21,984 nucleotides of DNA, from assembly GCF_003049735.1 (NCBI RefSeq), contig NZ_PIRM01000009.1:1-21984 (forward strand), read 5' to 3'. The position numbers and the translations under genes were made by a program. The notes beneath the pieces are model-generated. The model saw only the letters and a list, made by a program, of their open reading frames with translations. It did not search any database and was not told where the DNA came from. Source of the stretch: Campylobacter concisus (GTDB taxonomy: Bacteria > Campylobacterota > Campylobacteria > Campylobacterales > Campylobacteraceae). Each line of letters opens with the position of its first letter. Within the stretch, counting starts at the first letter, position 1. Shown piece after piece: positions 1-6,309 of this stretch.

Positions 1-72
1 TTAGTTACAAAAGTGGGACAGTCTCTTAAAAATTCCAATGATTATAAAGCCATCACCCTTTTAATACCATAA
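1..72 (+). pseudogene. 3' end of an unknown ORF entering the window
   Basis: Frame 1 is open from the first base and ends at TAA 70-72, giving 23 residues that end KAITLLIP. The gene start lies outside the window. It may be the tail of a large toxin or haemagglutinin gene, because the next reading frame (from 116) looks like such a protein and contains a similar short string (FKIPQG). The 43 bases between the two open stretches have stops in all frames. Function cannot be read from 23 residues. Confidence 0.3.
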
Positions 73-115
73 AAATAAATTTGTTTTAAATTCTTGTTTC
101 TATCTTTTATTTTAG

Positions 116-707
116 GTTACCTTTAAAATACCCCAAGGAATATCCAGCTACTGCCAACTGTTAAGCTTCAGCAAGCTTAACAGTAAAGATGAAGAGCTTC
201 ATAGTAGAGCCTTTGTAAAGAATTTTCTTAAAGGCTTTCAAGAAAGCTTTGAGAAAGACTATACTGCGCAGTCTTACATACAAAAAAATGAAAGAGGATA
301 TAATGACGAAAAAATAAAAGGTTATACGAGTTTGCGAACCGGTGCTAGTTATATAAATTTCAAAAACATAACCGATATGAAAGATCTAGTAAAAACCATA
401 ACTCATGAAAACCAAAGATCGATGTATATACAAGATCATAGAGATATAAACAAAAATAGAGATGATGATACTAAGTATGCGTCAAATTTCTCAAATTTTG
501 CGAGAAGTAAAGCATTCAATTGGGGTAATATCAAAACAATGGAGAAATTTCTTAAATACAAAATCAATAAATAGGGAAGATAAATTATTAAATAATATGA
601 TAGAAAATGATGGAAATATTTTTAGACATACAATTTTTCAAGGAGCAAATTATGAACTTCGCAATACAATAAAAGACAATACTATCGGCGGTAGTGGTAA
701 TGAATGA
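116..707 (+). pseudogene. Degraded C-terminal fragment of a haemagglutinin/CdiA-like polymorphic toxin
   Basis: The frame is open from 116 (after TAG 113-115) to TAG 572-574, with no convincing start codon, so the 5' part is missing. The following frame carries on with protein-like sequence (REDKLLNNMIENDG...) to TGA 705-707. Removing one A from the run at 560-563 joins both parts into about 197 codons. The segment LVKTITHENQRSMYIQD with a D/R-rich stretch behind it resembles, from memory, the pre-toxin region of filamentous-haemagglutinin/CdiA proteins, where an HE pair sits in the same setting. The end overlaps the ATG (700) of a membrane protein gene by ATGAATGA, the usual layout of a toxin and its immunity gene. 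Family assignment is tentative; the frameshift and missing start are seen directly. Confidence 0.5.
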
Positions 708-1166
708 TTTTTTTAATGCTTTCTGGCGAGAATTTCAATATAAAATCGTAGATTTAATCGTATATTTAGCCAATCATCACCCATTAGTTGCTTGGATTAT
801 CTTATATTTTTTGGGTTTGCTCGTACTATATTTTTGTTTTAAGTTTATTCGCCATTGTTATATAATCTATAATAAATCTAAAAATATAAAAATTTTAAAA
901 ATAGGTATATCATTTTTTATTCCTATTGTTATTGTTTTTTACTTTCTCGTTAAATTCATAATTTACAAATCAAATGGGTATTTAGTTTATTTTTGCATCT
1001 TTTCGTTGATTTCTACTATTAGCGTGATTTTTGGGCTTTGCGACCTAAAAAATTTATATCAGATAAACCACAAAATAGAAACCCTAAAAAACAAAAGAAG
1101 CAAAAAGTTAAATTTGAAAAAAGTAAGAATTCGTTAAATTTTACAAGTGCAAAAATTAAAAAATAA
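700..1166 (+). pseudogene. Frameshifted four-helix membrane protein, likely immunity protein (copy 1)
   Basis: ATG 700 overlaps the stop of the preceding toxin fragment; a GTG at 694 is a weaker alternative. The protein has hydrophobic segments around residues 19-35, 40-52, 68-85 and 92-110. As it stands the frame ends at 1137, but from about 1033 onward it no longer matches its paralogue at 1521-1961. That paralogue has six T at 1801-1806 where this copy has five (1028-1032). With one T added the product reads FWALRPKKFISDKPQNRNP and ends at TAA 1164-1166, matching the paralogue closely. The role as an immunity protein is inferred from size, topology and coupling to a toxin fragment. The current 1137 product may still be made with an altered basic tail. 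Confidence 0.55.
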
Positions 1167-1167
1167 A
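986..1167 (+). repeat. 182-bp direct repeat, copy A
   Basis: This stretch matches 1759-1940 base by base with only scattered substitutions, plus one T missing in the run at 1028-1032 and one extra A in the run at 1151-1155. It covers the last helix and basic tail of membrane protein copy 1. It is best explained by tandem duplication of the gene, followed by divergence of the first half. Confidence 0.85.
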
Positions 1168-1176
1168 GCGGTACTA

Positions 1177-1524
1177 ATGAATAAAATTTTAAGAATGGTT
1201 GTTATTGCGCTGTTTTTTGGGCTGGCGGATTATGGCTTTAAATATCCTATTTTCCACTGGATCATTTTCTATTTTTATTCAAACATTGTAATATATTTAA
1301 CTATAAAGACTTATCTATATTCTAAAAAATTAACTGGAATAGATATTACAAATTTGATACTTATCTTAACCCTTTTGCTTTATTTGGTTATTTATAAATC
1401 AAGTTGTTGATTGGTTTATATGTTTGTTTTTACTCTACTGTCAATAATTATCGTAAGTATCGTAGCTTTATGGCAGAAAAAATCAGTTAATACAACCAAT
1501 GATGCTAATGTAGGTAAAAAATGA
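1177..1524 (+). pseudogene. Membrane protein with in-frame stop, likely immunity protein (copy 2)
   Basis: ATG 1177 lies 10 bases after the restored end of copy 1; GTG 1147 is an alternative start. The frame meets TGA at 1408-1410 and then continues in the same frame as LVYMFVFTLLSIIIVSIVAL to TGA 1522-1524. The paralogues read KSNGYLVYF and ESNGIFFYF where this one reads KSSC-stop-LVYM, so the TGA lies inside the conserved last helix. The full frame would give 115 residues with about four hydrophobic segments. The end overlaps the next gene as ATGA (ATG 1521), so coupling is preserved. A 77-residue truncated product could still be made. Function as immunity protein is inferred. Confidence 0.5.
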
Positions 1525-1961
1525 GTAGTATCATAAATGCTTTTATAGATATAGCTCTAAGGAGTGACTTTCCATTTTTTCATTATATTTTTTATAATTT
1601 TTATATTTTATTTTTTTTGCGCATAAGTGTTGATTGTTTAAAAGATGAAGTAAAAGAACAAAAAAAATTAAAAGAAGTTTTTAAATGGGGAAGCCTTATT
1701 CTGATAGCTTTTATAGTTTTAATTTGTCTTACAATTTTTGAAAGCAACGGAATATTCTTTTATTTTTGCATTTTTTCGTGGATTTCTACTATTGGCGTGA
1801 TTTTTTGGGCTTTACAACCTGAAAAATTTATACCAGATAAACCACAGAATAGAAACCCTAAAAAACAAAAGAAGCAAAAAGTTAAATTTGAAAAAAGTAA
1901 TAATTCGTTAAATTTTACAAATGTAAAATTAAAAAATAAACAAATCATCGGCGATAAATAG
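1521..1961 (+). CDS. Four-helix membrane protein, likely immunity protein (copy 3, intact)
   Basis: 146 residues with an intact frame. Hydrophobic segments lie near residues 19-36, 55-73 and 76-97, followed by a basic, Lys/Asn-rich tail (NRNPKKQKKQKVKFEKS). The start ATG overlaps the stop of the previous copy (ATGA). The second half is nearly identical in DNA to copy 1 (182-bp direct repeat, 1759-1940 against 986-1167), while the first half has diverged. The final 29 bases also overlap an open frame belonging to the next toxin fragment. Small multi-helix inner-membrane proteins of this kind are common immunity proteins for pore-forming or membrane-entering toxins; this is inference, and no cognate toxin lies next to it. 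Confidence 0.55.
   Translation: MSSIINAFIDIALRSDFPFFHYIFYNFYILFFLRISVDCLKDEVKEQKKLKEVFKWGSLILIAFIVLICLTIFESNGIFFYFCIFSWISTIGVIFWALQPEKFIPDKPQNRNPKKQKKQKVKFEKSNNSLNFTNVKLKNKQIIGDK
1759..1940 (+). repeat. 182-bp direct repeat, copy B
   Basis: Partner of 986-1167, covering the last helix and tail of membrane protein copy 3. This copy keeps the open reading frame (six T at 1801-1806), so it serves as the reference for seeing the frameshift in copy A. Confidence 0.85.
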
Positions 1962-2741
1962 AAATTTTAAAAATATCTCTAAAATAGGAATGACTGAAAG
2001 AATAAACAAAAAACTATTAGCCAATACCCTAAGAGGAGGAAGGTTAGGTAGCGACGGTATATTAAGACATAACGGTAAAGAGTATGTAGCTCGTAGTATG
2101 GATATAACGGGGAATAAAGTGATATATCAACAATTAGGTAAAATAATAAACCGGTAGAGGTTTATAAAATTACTAACGATAAAGGTTATTTAGTGACAGC
2201 TTCTAAACCAAAGCTCTCTGCTTCGCAAAGCAGTCCTAGTACTTTAATAAAAGACGTAACAAAAGATATTAAATTTTATGATAGCTCAAAAACCCCGGGT
2301 ATAGTAGCAGGCGCCACCATAGGCGGAGGTATAGATATTGGATCGCAGTATATAAATAACGGCTATAGTTTTAAAAATATTGACCATACAGAAGTAGTAA
2401 TAAATGCATTAGGCGGTACATATGGTGGAGCTGCTAGCGGTTTATTCTCGGCAATAGTCAGAGGCGCTTTTGTCAACTCATCTACAGAACTATACTCTCA
2501 GCTTAAAGATAGATCAAGAGATGTGGACGCAGAGAGAGTGGTAGGAAAAGGTTTTGCTGGTGGATTTTTTGGACTGTTCGGCAGTCTTGCGGGAACAGGC
2601 GGTAAAAACATAAAAGTAGGCAATGGGGATTTACAGACTGCGGCTGAAAGTATAGTATCAGTTGTGACAGGAATAGGTCAGGCAGTGGCCGATAACATAA
2701 AAAGTAAAAACGATAAAGACAAAAAAGATAACAAAAAATGA
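1933..2741 (+). pseudogene. Second haemagglutinin/CdiA-like toxin fragment, frameshifted
   Basis: A frame is open from 1933, overlapping the end of the membrane protein before it, through ATG 1990 (MTERINKKLLANTLRGGR) to TAG 2155-2157. One added A in the run at 2140-2143 joins it to the next frame (NNKPVEVYKITNDKGYLV), which runs to TGA 2739-2741, about 270 codons in all. The middle is a glycine-rich stretch (IVAGATIGGGIDIGSQYINN, then GGTYGGAASG and GFAGGFFGLFGS) like the linker/pre-toxin part of haemagglutinin-type toxins; this family call is from memory. The end is very basic (SKNDKDKKDNKK). From GTG 2193 a 182-residue protein could still be made. The stop overlaps the start of a small membrane protein (ATGA), so the pair looks like toxin and immunity. 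Confidence 0.5.
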
Positions 2742-3010
2742 AAAAATTTCTAATTATATTTTTTGGTAGCATATTGTGTATTGGCTTTATAGTAATCCTA
2801 AAACTTCTCTTTGGAGAACACTATGGTGACGTTATTTTTGCTGGGATAATCTTGACTAATATATATTACATAATTAAAAACGGTATAAAAAAGAGCGACT
2901 TTTCGAAAAAGAATTTGGAAGAAATGGACGTCACGATAGGCGGTGTCTCTTTGATACAGGCTATATTTGTATTTATAATGTGGATTGGTTACAATGCCAC
3001 AAGATGGTAA
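2738..3010 (+). CDS. Small three-helix membrane protein, likely immunity protein
   Basis: 90 residues with three hydrophobic segments near 3-24, 31-47 and 67-86. The start overlaps the toxin fragment stop (ATGA at 2738-2741), so it is probably translated by coupling. It is a clear paralogue of the gene at 3139-3423: both contain the string LKLLFGEHY, the string KNGIKKSDF and the ending YNATR. Its stop TAA lies exactly in the seam GGTAAACATAAAAGT that begins the next toxin-tail copy. The role as immunity protein is inferred from position and topology; I do not recognise the family. Confidence 0.55.
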   Translation: MKKFLIIFFGSILCIGFIVILKLLFGEHYGDVIFAGIILTNIYYIIKNGIKKSDFSKKNLEEMDVTIGGVSLIQAIFVFIMWIGYNATRW

Positions 3011-3139
3011 ACATAAAAGTAGGCGAGTAGAATAAAGACCGCGGCTGAAGTAGGAACAAATTTTATTACTACAGCTGGACAAGCTATTGCAGATAGTATA
3101 GAAAGCAAAAAATATAAAACAAAAAAAGCGGATAAGTAA
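3011..3139 (+). pseudogene. Orphan toxin tail, repeat unit 2
   Basis: Directly after the immunity gene stop comes a diverged copy of 2607-2741, the end of the toxin fragment. It has stops near its beginning (TAG 3028-3030 and TAA 3034-3036 in two frames). It then reads AAEVGTNFITTAGQAIADSI and a basic end KTKKADK to TAA 3137-3139, which overlaps the next ATG as TAATG. It has no start codon or N-terminal part, so it is a scar of a duplicated toxin 3' end rather than a gene. Confidence 0.6.
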
Positions 3140-3423
3140 TGAAGAAGAATTGGATTGTATTTTTTGGATCAATAGCGTTTTTTATAGTAGGTGCTATTTG
3201 CATAATAATCCTAAAACTTCTCTTTGGAGAACACTATATTGATGCTATGGCTGTGTTGCTAATATTTGCCAATGTATGTTTTATAATAAAAAACGGTATA
3301 AAAAAGAGCGATTTTAAAAAAGAATATATACAAAAAATGGAAATAGAAAGAGGTGGTGTCGCTTTAATCCACTCTTTTTTAGTTTTTGTATTTTGGTTTC
3401 TTTACAACGCCACAAGAGGGTAA
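3139..3423 (+). CDS. Small three-helix membrane protein, paralogue of the 2738 gene
   Basis: 94 residues with hydrophobic segments near 5-27, 35-49 and 71-90. The DNA shares a stretch of about 30 bases with the 2738 gene around the LKLLFGEHY codons, and the whole protein aligns end to end, with divergence mainly in the first helix and after GEHY. The start overlaps the stop of the orphan toxin tail (TAATG) and its own stop lies in the third copy of the GGTAAACATAAAAGT seam. It is probably an additional immunity variant kept after its toxin was lost; that is inference. Confidence 0.55.
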   Translation: MKKNWIVFFGSIAFFIVGAICIIILKLLFGEHYIDAMAVLLIFANVCFIIKNGIKKSDFKKEYIQKMEIERGGVALIHSFLVFVFWFLYNATRG

Positions 3424-3560
3424 ACATAAAAGTGGGCAATGGAGATTTGCAGACTGAGGCTGAAGCTAGGGCAAGTATATTTACTGGAATAACACAGGTG
3501 GCTGTAGATAGTATGAGCAGCAAAGATAATAAAAATAACAAAGACGATAAAAAAGAATGA
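3424..3560 (+). pseudogene. Orphan toxin tail, repeat unit 3, no immunity gene behind it
   Basis: Third copy of the toxin 3' end. After the immunity stop it reads, without a start, NIKVGNGDLQTEAEARASIF and later a basic end KDNKNNKDDKKE to TGA 3558-3560. It aligns with the ends at 2607-2741 and 3011-3139. An ATG overlaps the stop in the usual way, but the frame behind it closes after 20 codons and shows no resemblance to the other immunity proteins, so the module is cut off here, just before the T6SS promoter. Confidence 0.6.
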
Positions 3561-3613
3561 GAACTGATATAAAAGTTTTGTTTAAGAACATTAATTTTAA
3601 AATGAACATCATC

Positions 3614-3633
3614 TAAATTTTTTAGATATAATT
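3614..3633 (+). promoter_or_regulatory. Putative promoter of the tssJ-tssK-tssL-tssA block
   Basis: The -10 hexamer TATAAT at 3627-3632 is preceded by GA and a T run, fitting the Campylobacter sigma-70 type gnTATAAT with an A/T-rich upstream part in place of a clear -35. The box stands 40 bases before the tssJ start. The same TAAATTTTT-AGATATAA string occurs before tssM. Confidence 0.55.
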
Positions 3634-3672
3634 ACGCAAAAATAATATTATTAAAATCAGGTAAAGGAACTC

Positions 3673-4140
3673 ATGAAAAAAATATTTAAATTTCTATCTT
3701 TTTTAGTATTTATGCTATTTCTTACAGGATGTGCAAAAGATCTTATTATAAGCAATATGCCAAATTCAAATTTAAACTATCATGGCGATAATGTTCCTAT
3801 AACTATCATAGCTTATAAATTAAGAGATGTGGCTAAATTTAAAGAAGCTAGCATTATCGATCTAGCCGAAAGAAATGGTGAAATACTAGGCTATGACAAG
3901 ATTGACTCTATAAAAACACAAATTCAGCCAAATACAAATAGATATGCTTTTACAAATGTATATCCTGACGAAGTTCCGTATGTTGGCATTTTGGTACTTT
4001 ATGCTGATCAGAGCAAGACAAATATCAAGGCTTATAAGGCTACAAAAGAGATAAAAGAAAAAAATATAGTTTTTGAAATAACAAAAAATGGCGTAAATGT
4101 TTTAGACGCTAGTAGCTCTAAAATACAAGCAAGCAAATAA
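3673..4140 (+). CDS. tssJ: T6SS outer-membrane lipoprotein TssJ
   Basis: 155 residues. The N-terminus is a lipoprotein signal: two Lys, a Phe/Leu-rich helix and the lipobox LTGC with the acylated Cys at 20. The +2 residue is Ala, which permits outer-membrane sorting. The mature part has the TssJ pattern: a small beta-sandwich with NVPITIIAYKLRDVAKF near 39-55 and a late YVGILVLYAD strand. TssJ anchors the T6SS membrane complex in the outer membrane and binds the periplasmic end of TssM. An AAAGGAA site lies before the ATG. It is the first gene of the structural operon and is followed by tssK after one base. Assignment is firm from lipobox, size and position. Confidence 0.88.
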   Translation: MKKIFKFLSFLVFMLFLTGCAKDLIISNMPNSNLNYHGDNVPITIIAYKLRDVAKFKEASIIDLAERNGEILGYDKIDSIKTQIQPNTNRYAFTNVYPDEVPYVGILVLYADQSKTNIKAYKATKEIKEKNIVFEITKNGVNVLDASSSKIQASK

Positions 4141-4141
4141 A

Positions 4142-5536
4142 ATGTCTGAAAAGCTAAAAGTCGTTTGGTATAACGGAATGAACGTCGATAAGGTTCATTT
4201 CGAGCAACAAGAAAGATATTTTGAGAGAAATTTAAACCTAAAAACCATCTCTTCTTTTTCAAATTTATATGGTATTTTAGATTTAGAAATTTCAAGCGAT
4301 CTTTTGCTTCAAGGCAAAATAGGGCTAACTAAAATTTCTTGTATCTCTCAAGATGGCACGATTTTTAACGCGCCAGATCAAGATGAATTACCAGAGCCAC
4401 TTGAGATAAGCCCAAGTGAGCTAAACTCAGCCATTATAGTGTTAAAACTACCTATTAGCTCAGGTCTGGTTGATATTAGCTTGCAAAATAATTTACCAAA
4501 TCTAAAATTTACAGCCAAGCAAGCACTTATTAGCTCAAGAGTGCATGATGAAGCTAGCAATGATATATTAAACGAGCTAGACGATAAAGATGATTTTGAA
4601 CTATCTTCTGCCTTTACGCAAGATAAAGAAAATCTAATCCTAGCAAGCCAAAGATCATCTCTTGGAGTATTTGGCTCAAAGATGCCTTACGAGCTTAGCA
4701 TACCAATTTATAAAATAAAAAATATAGACCTAAATAAGCAAATAACACTTGACGAAAAATTTATTCCAACTTGTATTGACATCAGTAAAAACACCTTTAT
4801 AATAAATTTTATAGAGGAGCTTAGCTTTGCTACAAAGCAACATCAAGAGAGTTATTTTGGGTTGTTAGGAGGTGTTGATCAAGCTAAAAATAGACTTGAT
4901 TTTTCAACATATTTAACACTAAATATGTTGAAAAAATGGCATTTAATATTCTCTTATTTGTTAAAGAAAGATAAATTTCACCCAGAGTATTTGTATGAAA
5001 AATTAGTTGATTTTCAGGCTGATCTGTTGGCACTTAGTCACGATAATAGTTTTAGCGAATTTATCGCCTACGATCACAATAATCTAACTCAAACTTTTGT
5101 GCCTTTGATAAATAATCTAAGACTTTTATTCTCACATATCTTATCTCCAAAATATATAATGGCACAGATTGTTAAAAATAATCACGGCTTTTACGACTGT
5201 ATTTTTGATAATCCAAGTATTATTGAAAACTCAGAAATTTATTTTGCTATTCACAGCGATACGAAAAATGAGTATCTTCTTAAAAATTTCAAAGAGCAAT
5301 GCAAAATCCATACTCAATCAAATATAAAAGGCATAGTTTCATCACAGCTAAGGGGTATAAACGTAGAGCAAATTTCTGTTGTTCCTAGCACTTTACCAAA
5401 GTTAAACGATTATATCTATTATAAGATAGACAAAAAAGATGAAATTTTTAAAAGCTTTGCAAATCAAAATGTGATTAGCGTTTATATAACGGCAAATTTA
5501 CCGAATGCTGACATTAAAATGTGGGCTTTATTATAA
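4142..5536 (+). CDS. tssK: T6SS baseplate protein TssK
   Basis: 464 residues, close to the usual 440-460. The N-terminus KVVWYNGMNVDKVHFEQQER matches the TssK hallmark (V-W-x-x-G-M ... H-F-Q-Q-x-x-R) that forms the shoulder contacting the rest of the baseplate. The C-terminal head, which in known systems binds the TssL/TssM cytoplasmic parts, is present at full length. TssK trimers connect the TssF-TssG-TssE wedge to the membrane complex. The ATG follows the tssJ stop by one base, so translation is likely coupled. No sign of damage. Confidence 0.93.
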   Translation: MSEKLKVVWYNGMNVDKVHFEQQERYFERNLNLKTISSFSNLYGILDLEISSDLLLQGKIGLTKISCISQDGTIFNAPDQDELPEPLEISPSELNSAIIVLKLPISSGLVDISLQNNLPNLKFTAKQALISSRVHDEASNDILNELDDKDDFELSSAFTQDKENLILASQRSSLGVFGSKMPYELSIPIYKIKNIDLNKQITLDEKFIPTCIDISKNTFIINFIEELSFATKQHQESYFGLLGGVDQAKNRLDFSTYLTLNMLKKWHLIFSYLLKKDKFHPEYLYEKLVDFQADLLALSHDNSFSEFIAYDHNNLTQTFVPLINNLRLLFSHILSPKYIMAQIVKNNHGFYDCIFDNPSIIENSEIYFAIHSDTKNEYLLKNFKEQCKIHTQSNIKGIVSSQLRGINVEQISVVPSTLPKLNDYIYYKIDKKDEIFKSFANQNVISVYITANLPNADIKMWALL

Positions 5537-5544
5537 GGATAAAA

Positions 5545-6309
5545 ATGAACGAAAATCAAAATGAAACCTCAGTTTTAAGTCAAACAAATCTTTTGGGTCT
5601 TGGCACAAATCTTGCACTAGATCATGTGTTACCATTGCTTCTTTTGGCAAATAGGGTTTCAAAATTACAAAATTTTTCACAAAGTGAAATGGCAAATTTA
5701 CGTGAAAAATTGATAAACGATATCTTAAGCACTACTTCAAAGATATCAAATCTAGGCATTTACGAGGAAGACGATATTATTAGACTTAGATATTGTCTTT
5801 GTGTTTTTATAGATGAGAGCTTGCTAAAAAATGAAATTTTTATGAACAGCTTTTGGGCCAATAATACCCTGACAACAAGATTTTTTAATGAAAATCTAGG
5901 TGGAAATAAATTCTTTGGCATTATGGATAAGTGGTTTGAAAATGTTGGTAAAAATAAAGATTTCTTAGAATTTATATATGCTTGTTTGGTGCTTGGCTAT
6001 AAAGGAAAATATGAAACACAAGAAGATTGCAATGAAAAAATTTCTTATCTTTGTGAAAATATAGCTGCAGCCGTTTCTCCGCTCATAAAGGCCGATGAAA
6101 ATGTATTTGAAAAGAGTTACTTAAAACAGACAAAGAAAAGTTTTCTTGAGGTATTTTCGTTAAAGCGTTTAAAATTTTATTTCATTTTACTAGCCATTGC
6201 TATGATTGCAGCTGCATTTTTATATAGTACATATTCTATGGATCAAAACAATATCAGAAACGATAGCATCCTAAATAATAAGATAGAGAATTTTATGGAT
6301 AATAAGTAA
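5545..6309 (+). CDS. tssL: T6SS inner-membrane protein TssL (DotU/IcmH type)
   Basis: 254 residues from ATG 5545, which has an AAGGAT site at 5535-5540; a GTG at 5521 would overlap tssK and is less likely. The cytoplasmic hook domain shows the family pattern: LRYCLCVFIDESLL, then SFWANNTLTTRFF and LGGNKFF. One hydrophobic helix near residues 210-231 anchors the C-terminus, and a short tail of about 22 residues lies outside. There is no OmpA-like peptidoglycan-binding domain, so the short (non-extended) TssL type. It pairs with TssM in the inner membrane and receives the baseplate through TssK. Confidence 0.92.
   Translation: MNENQNETSVLSQTNLLGLGTNLALDHVLPLLLLANRVSKLQNFSQSEMANLREKLINDILSTTSKISNLGIYEEDDIIRLRYCLCVFIDESLLKNEIFMNSFWANNTLTTRFFNENLGGNKFFGIMDKWFENVGKNKDFLEFIYACLVLGYKGKYETQEDCNEKISYLCENIAAAVSPLIKADENVFEKSYLKQTKKSFLEVFSLKRLKFYFILLAIAMIAAAFLYSTYSMDQNNIRNDSILNNKIENFMDNK

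Noticed and set aside
462..707. Separate 81-codon gene starting at ATG 462
   Set aside because: Its first third overlaps a better frame out of phase, and only its end looks like protein. It is better read as the frameshifted continuation of the 116-574 fragment.
986..1940. CRISPR-like or transposon-related repeats
   Set aside because: The repeats are two copies of gene ends, not regularly spaced short units, and no transposase, terminal inverted repeat or target duplication was seen.
2503..2772. Antisense ORF of 89 codons over the toxin fragment and immunity gene
   Set aside because: It is a mirror of coding sequence, with biased composition rich in Leu/Phe and no ribosome site. The same holds for the other minus-strand ORFs, e.g. 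8769-9086, 10613-10927 and 16753-17046.
3558..3620. Small ORF overlapping the third toxin-tail stop (20 codons)
   Set aside because: It has the ATGA position of an immunity gene but no resemblance to the other copies, no hydrophobic segments, and runs into the T6SS promoter.
5521..5544. GTG start for tssL at 5521
   Set aside because: It lies within tssK and adds residues unlike the family, while ATG 5545 has an AAGGAT site at proper spacing.
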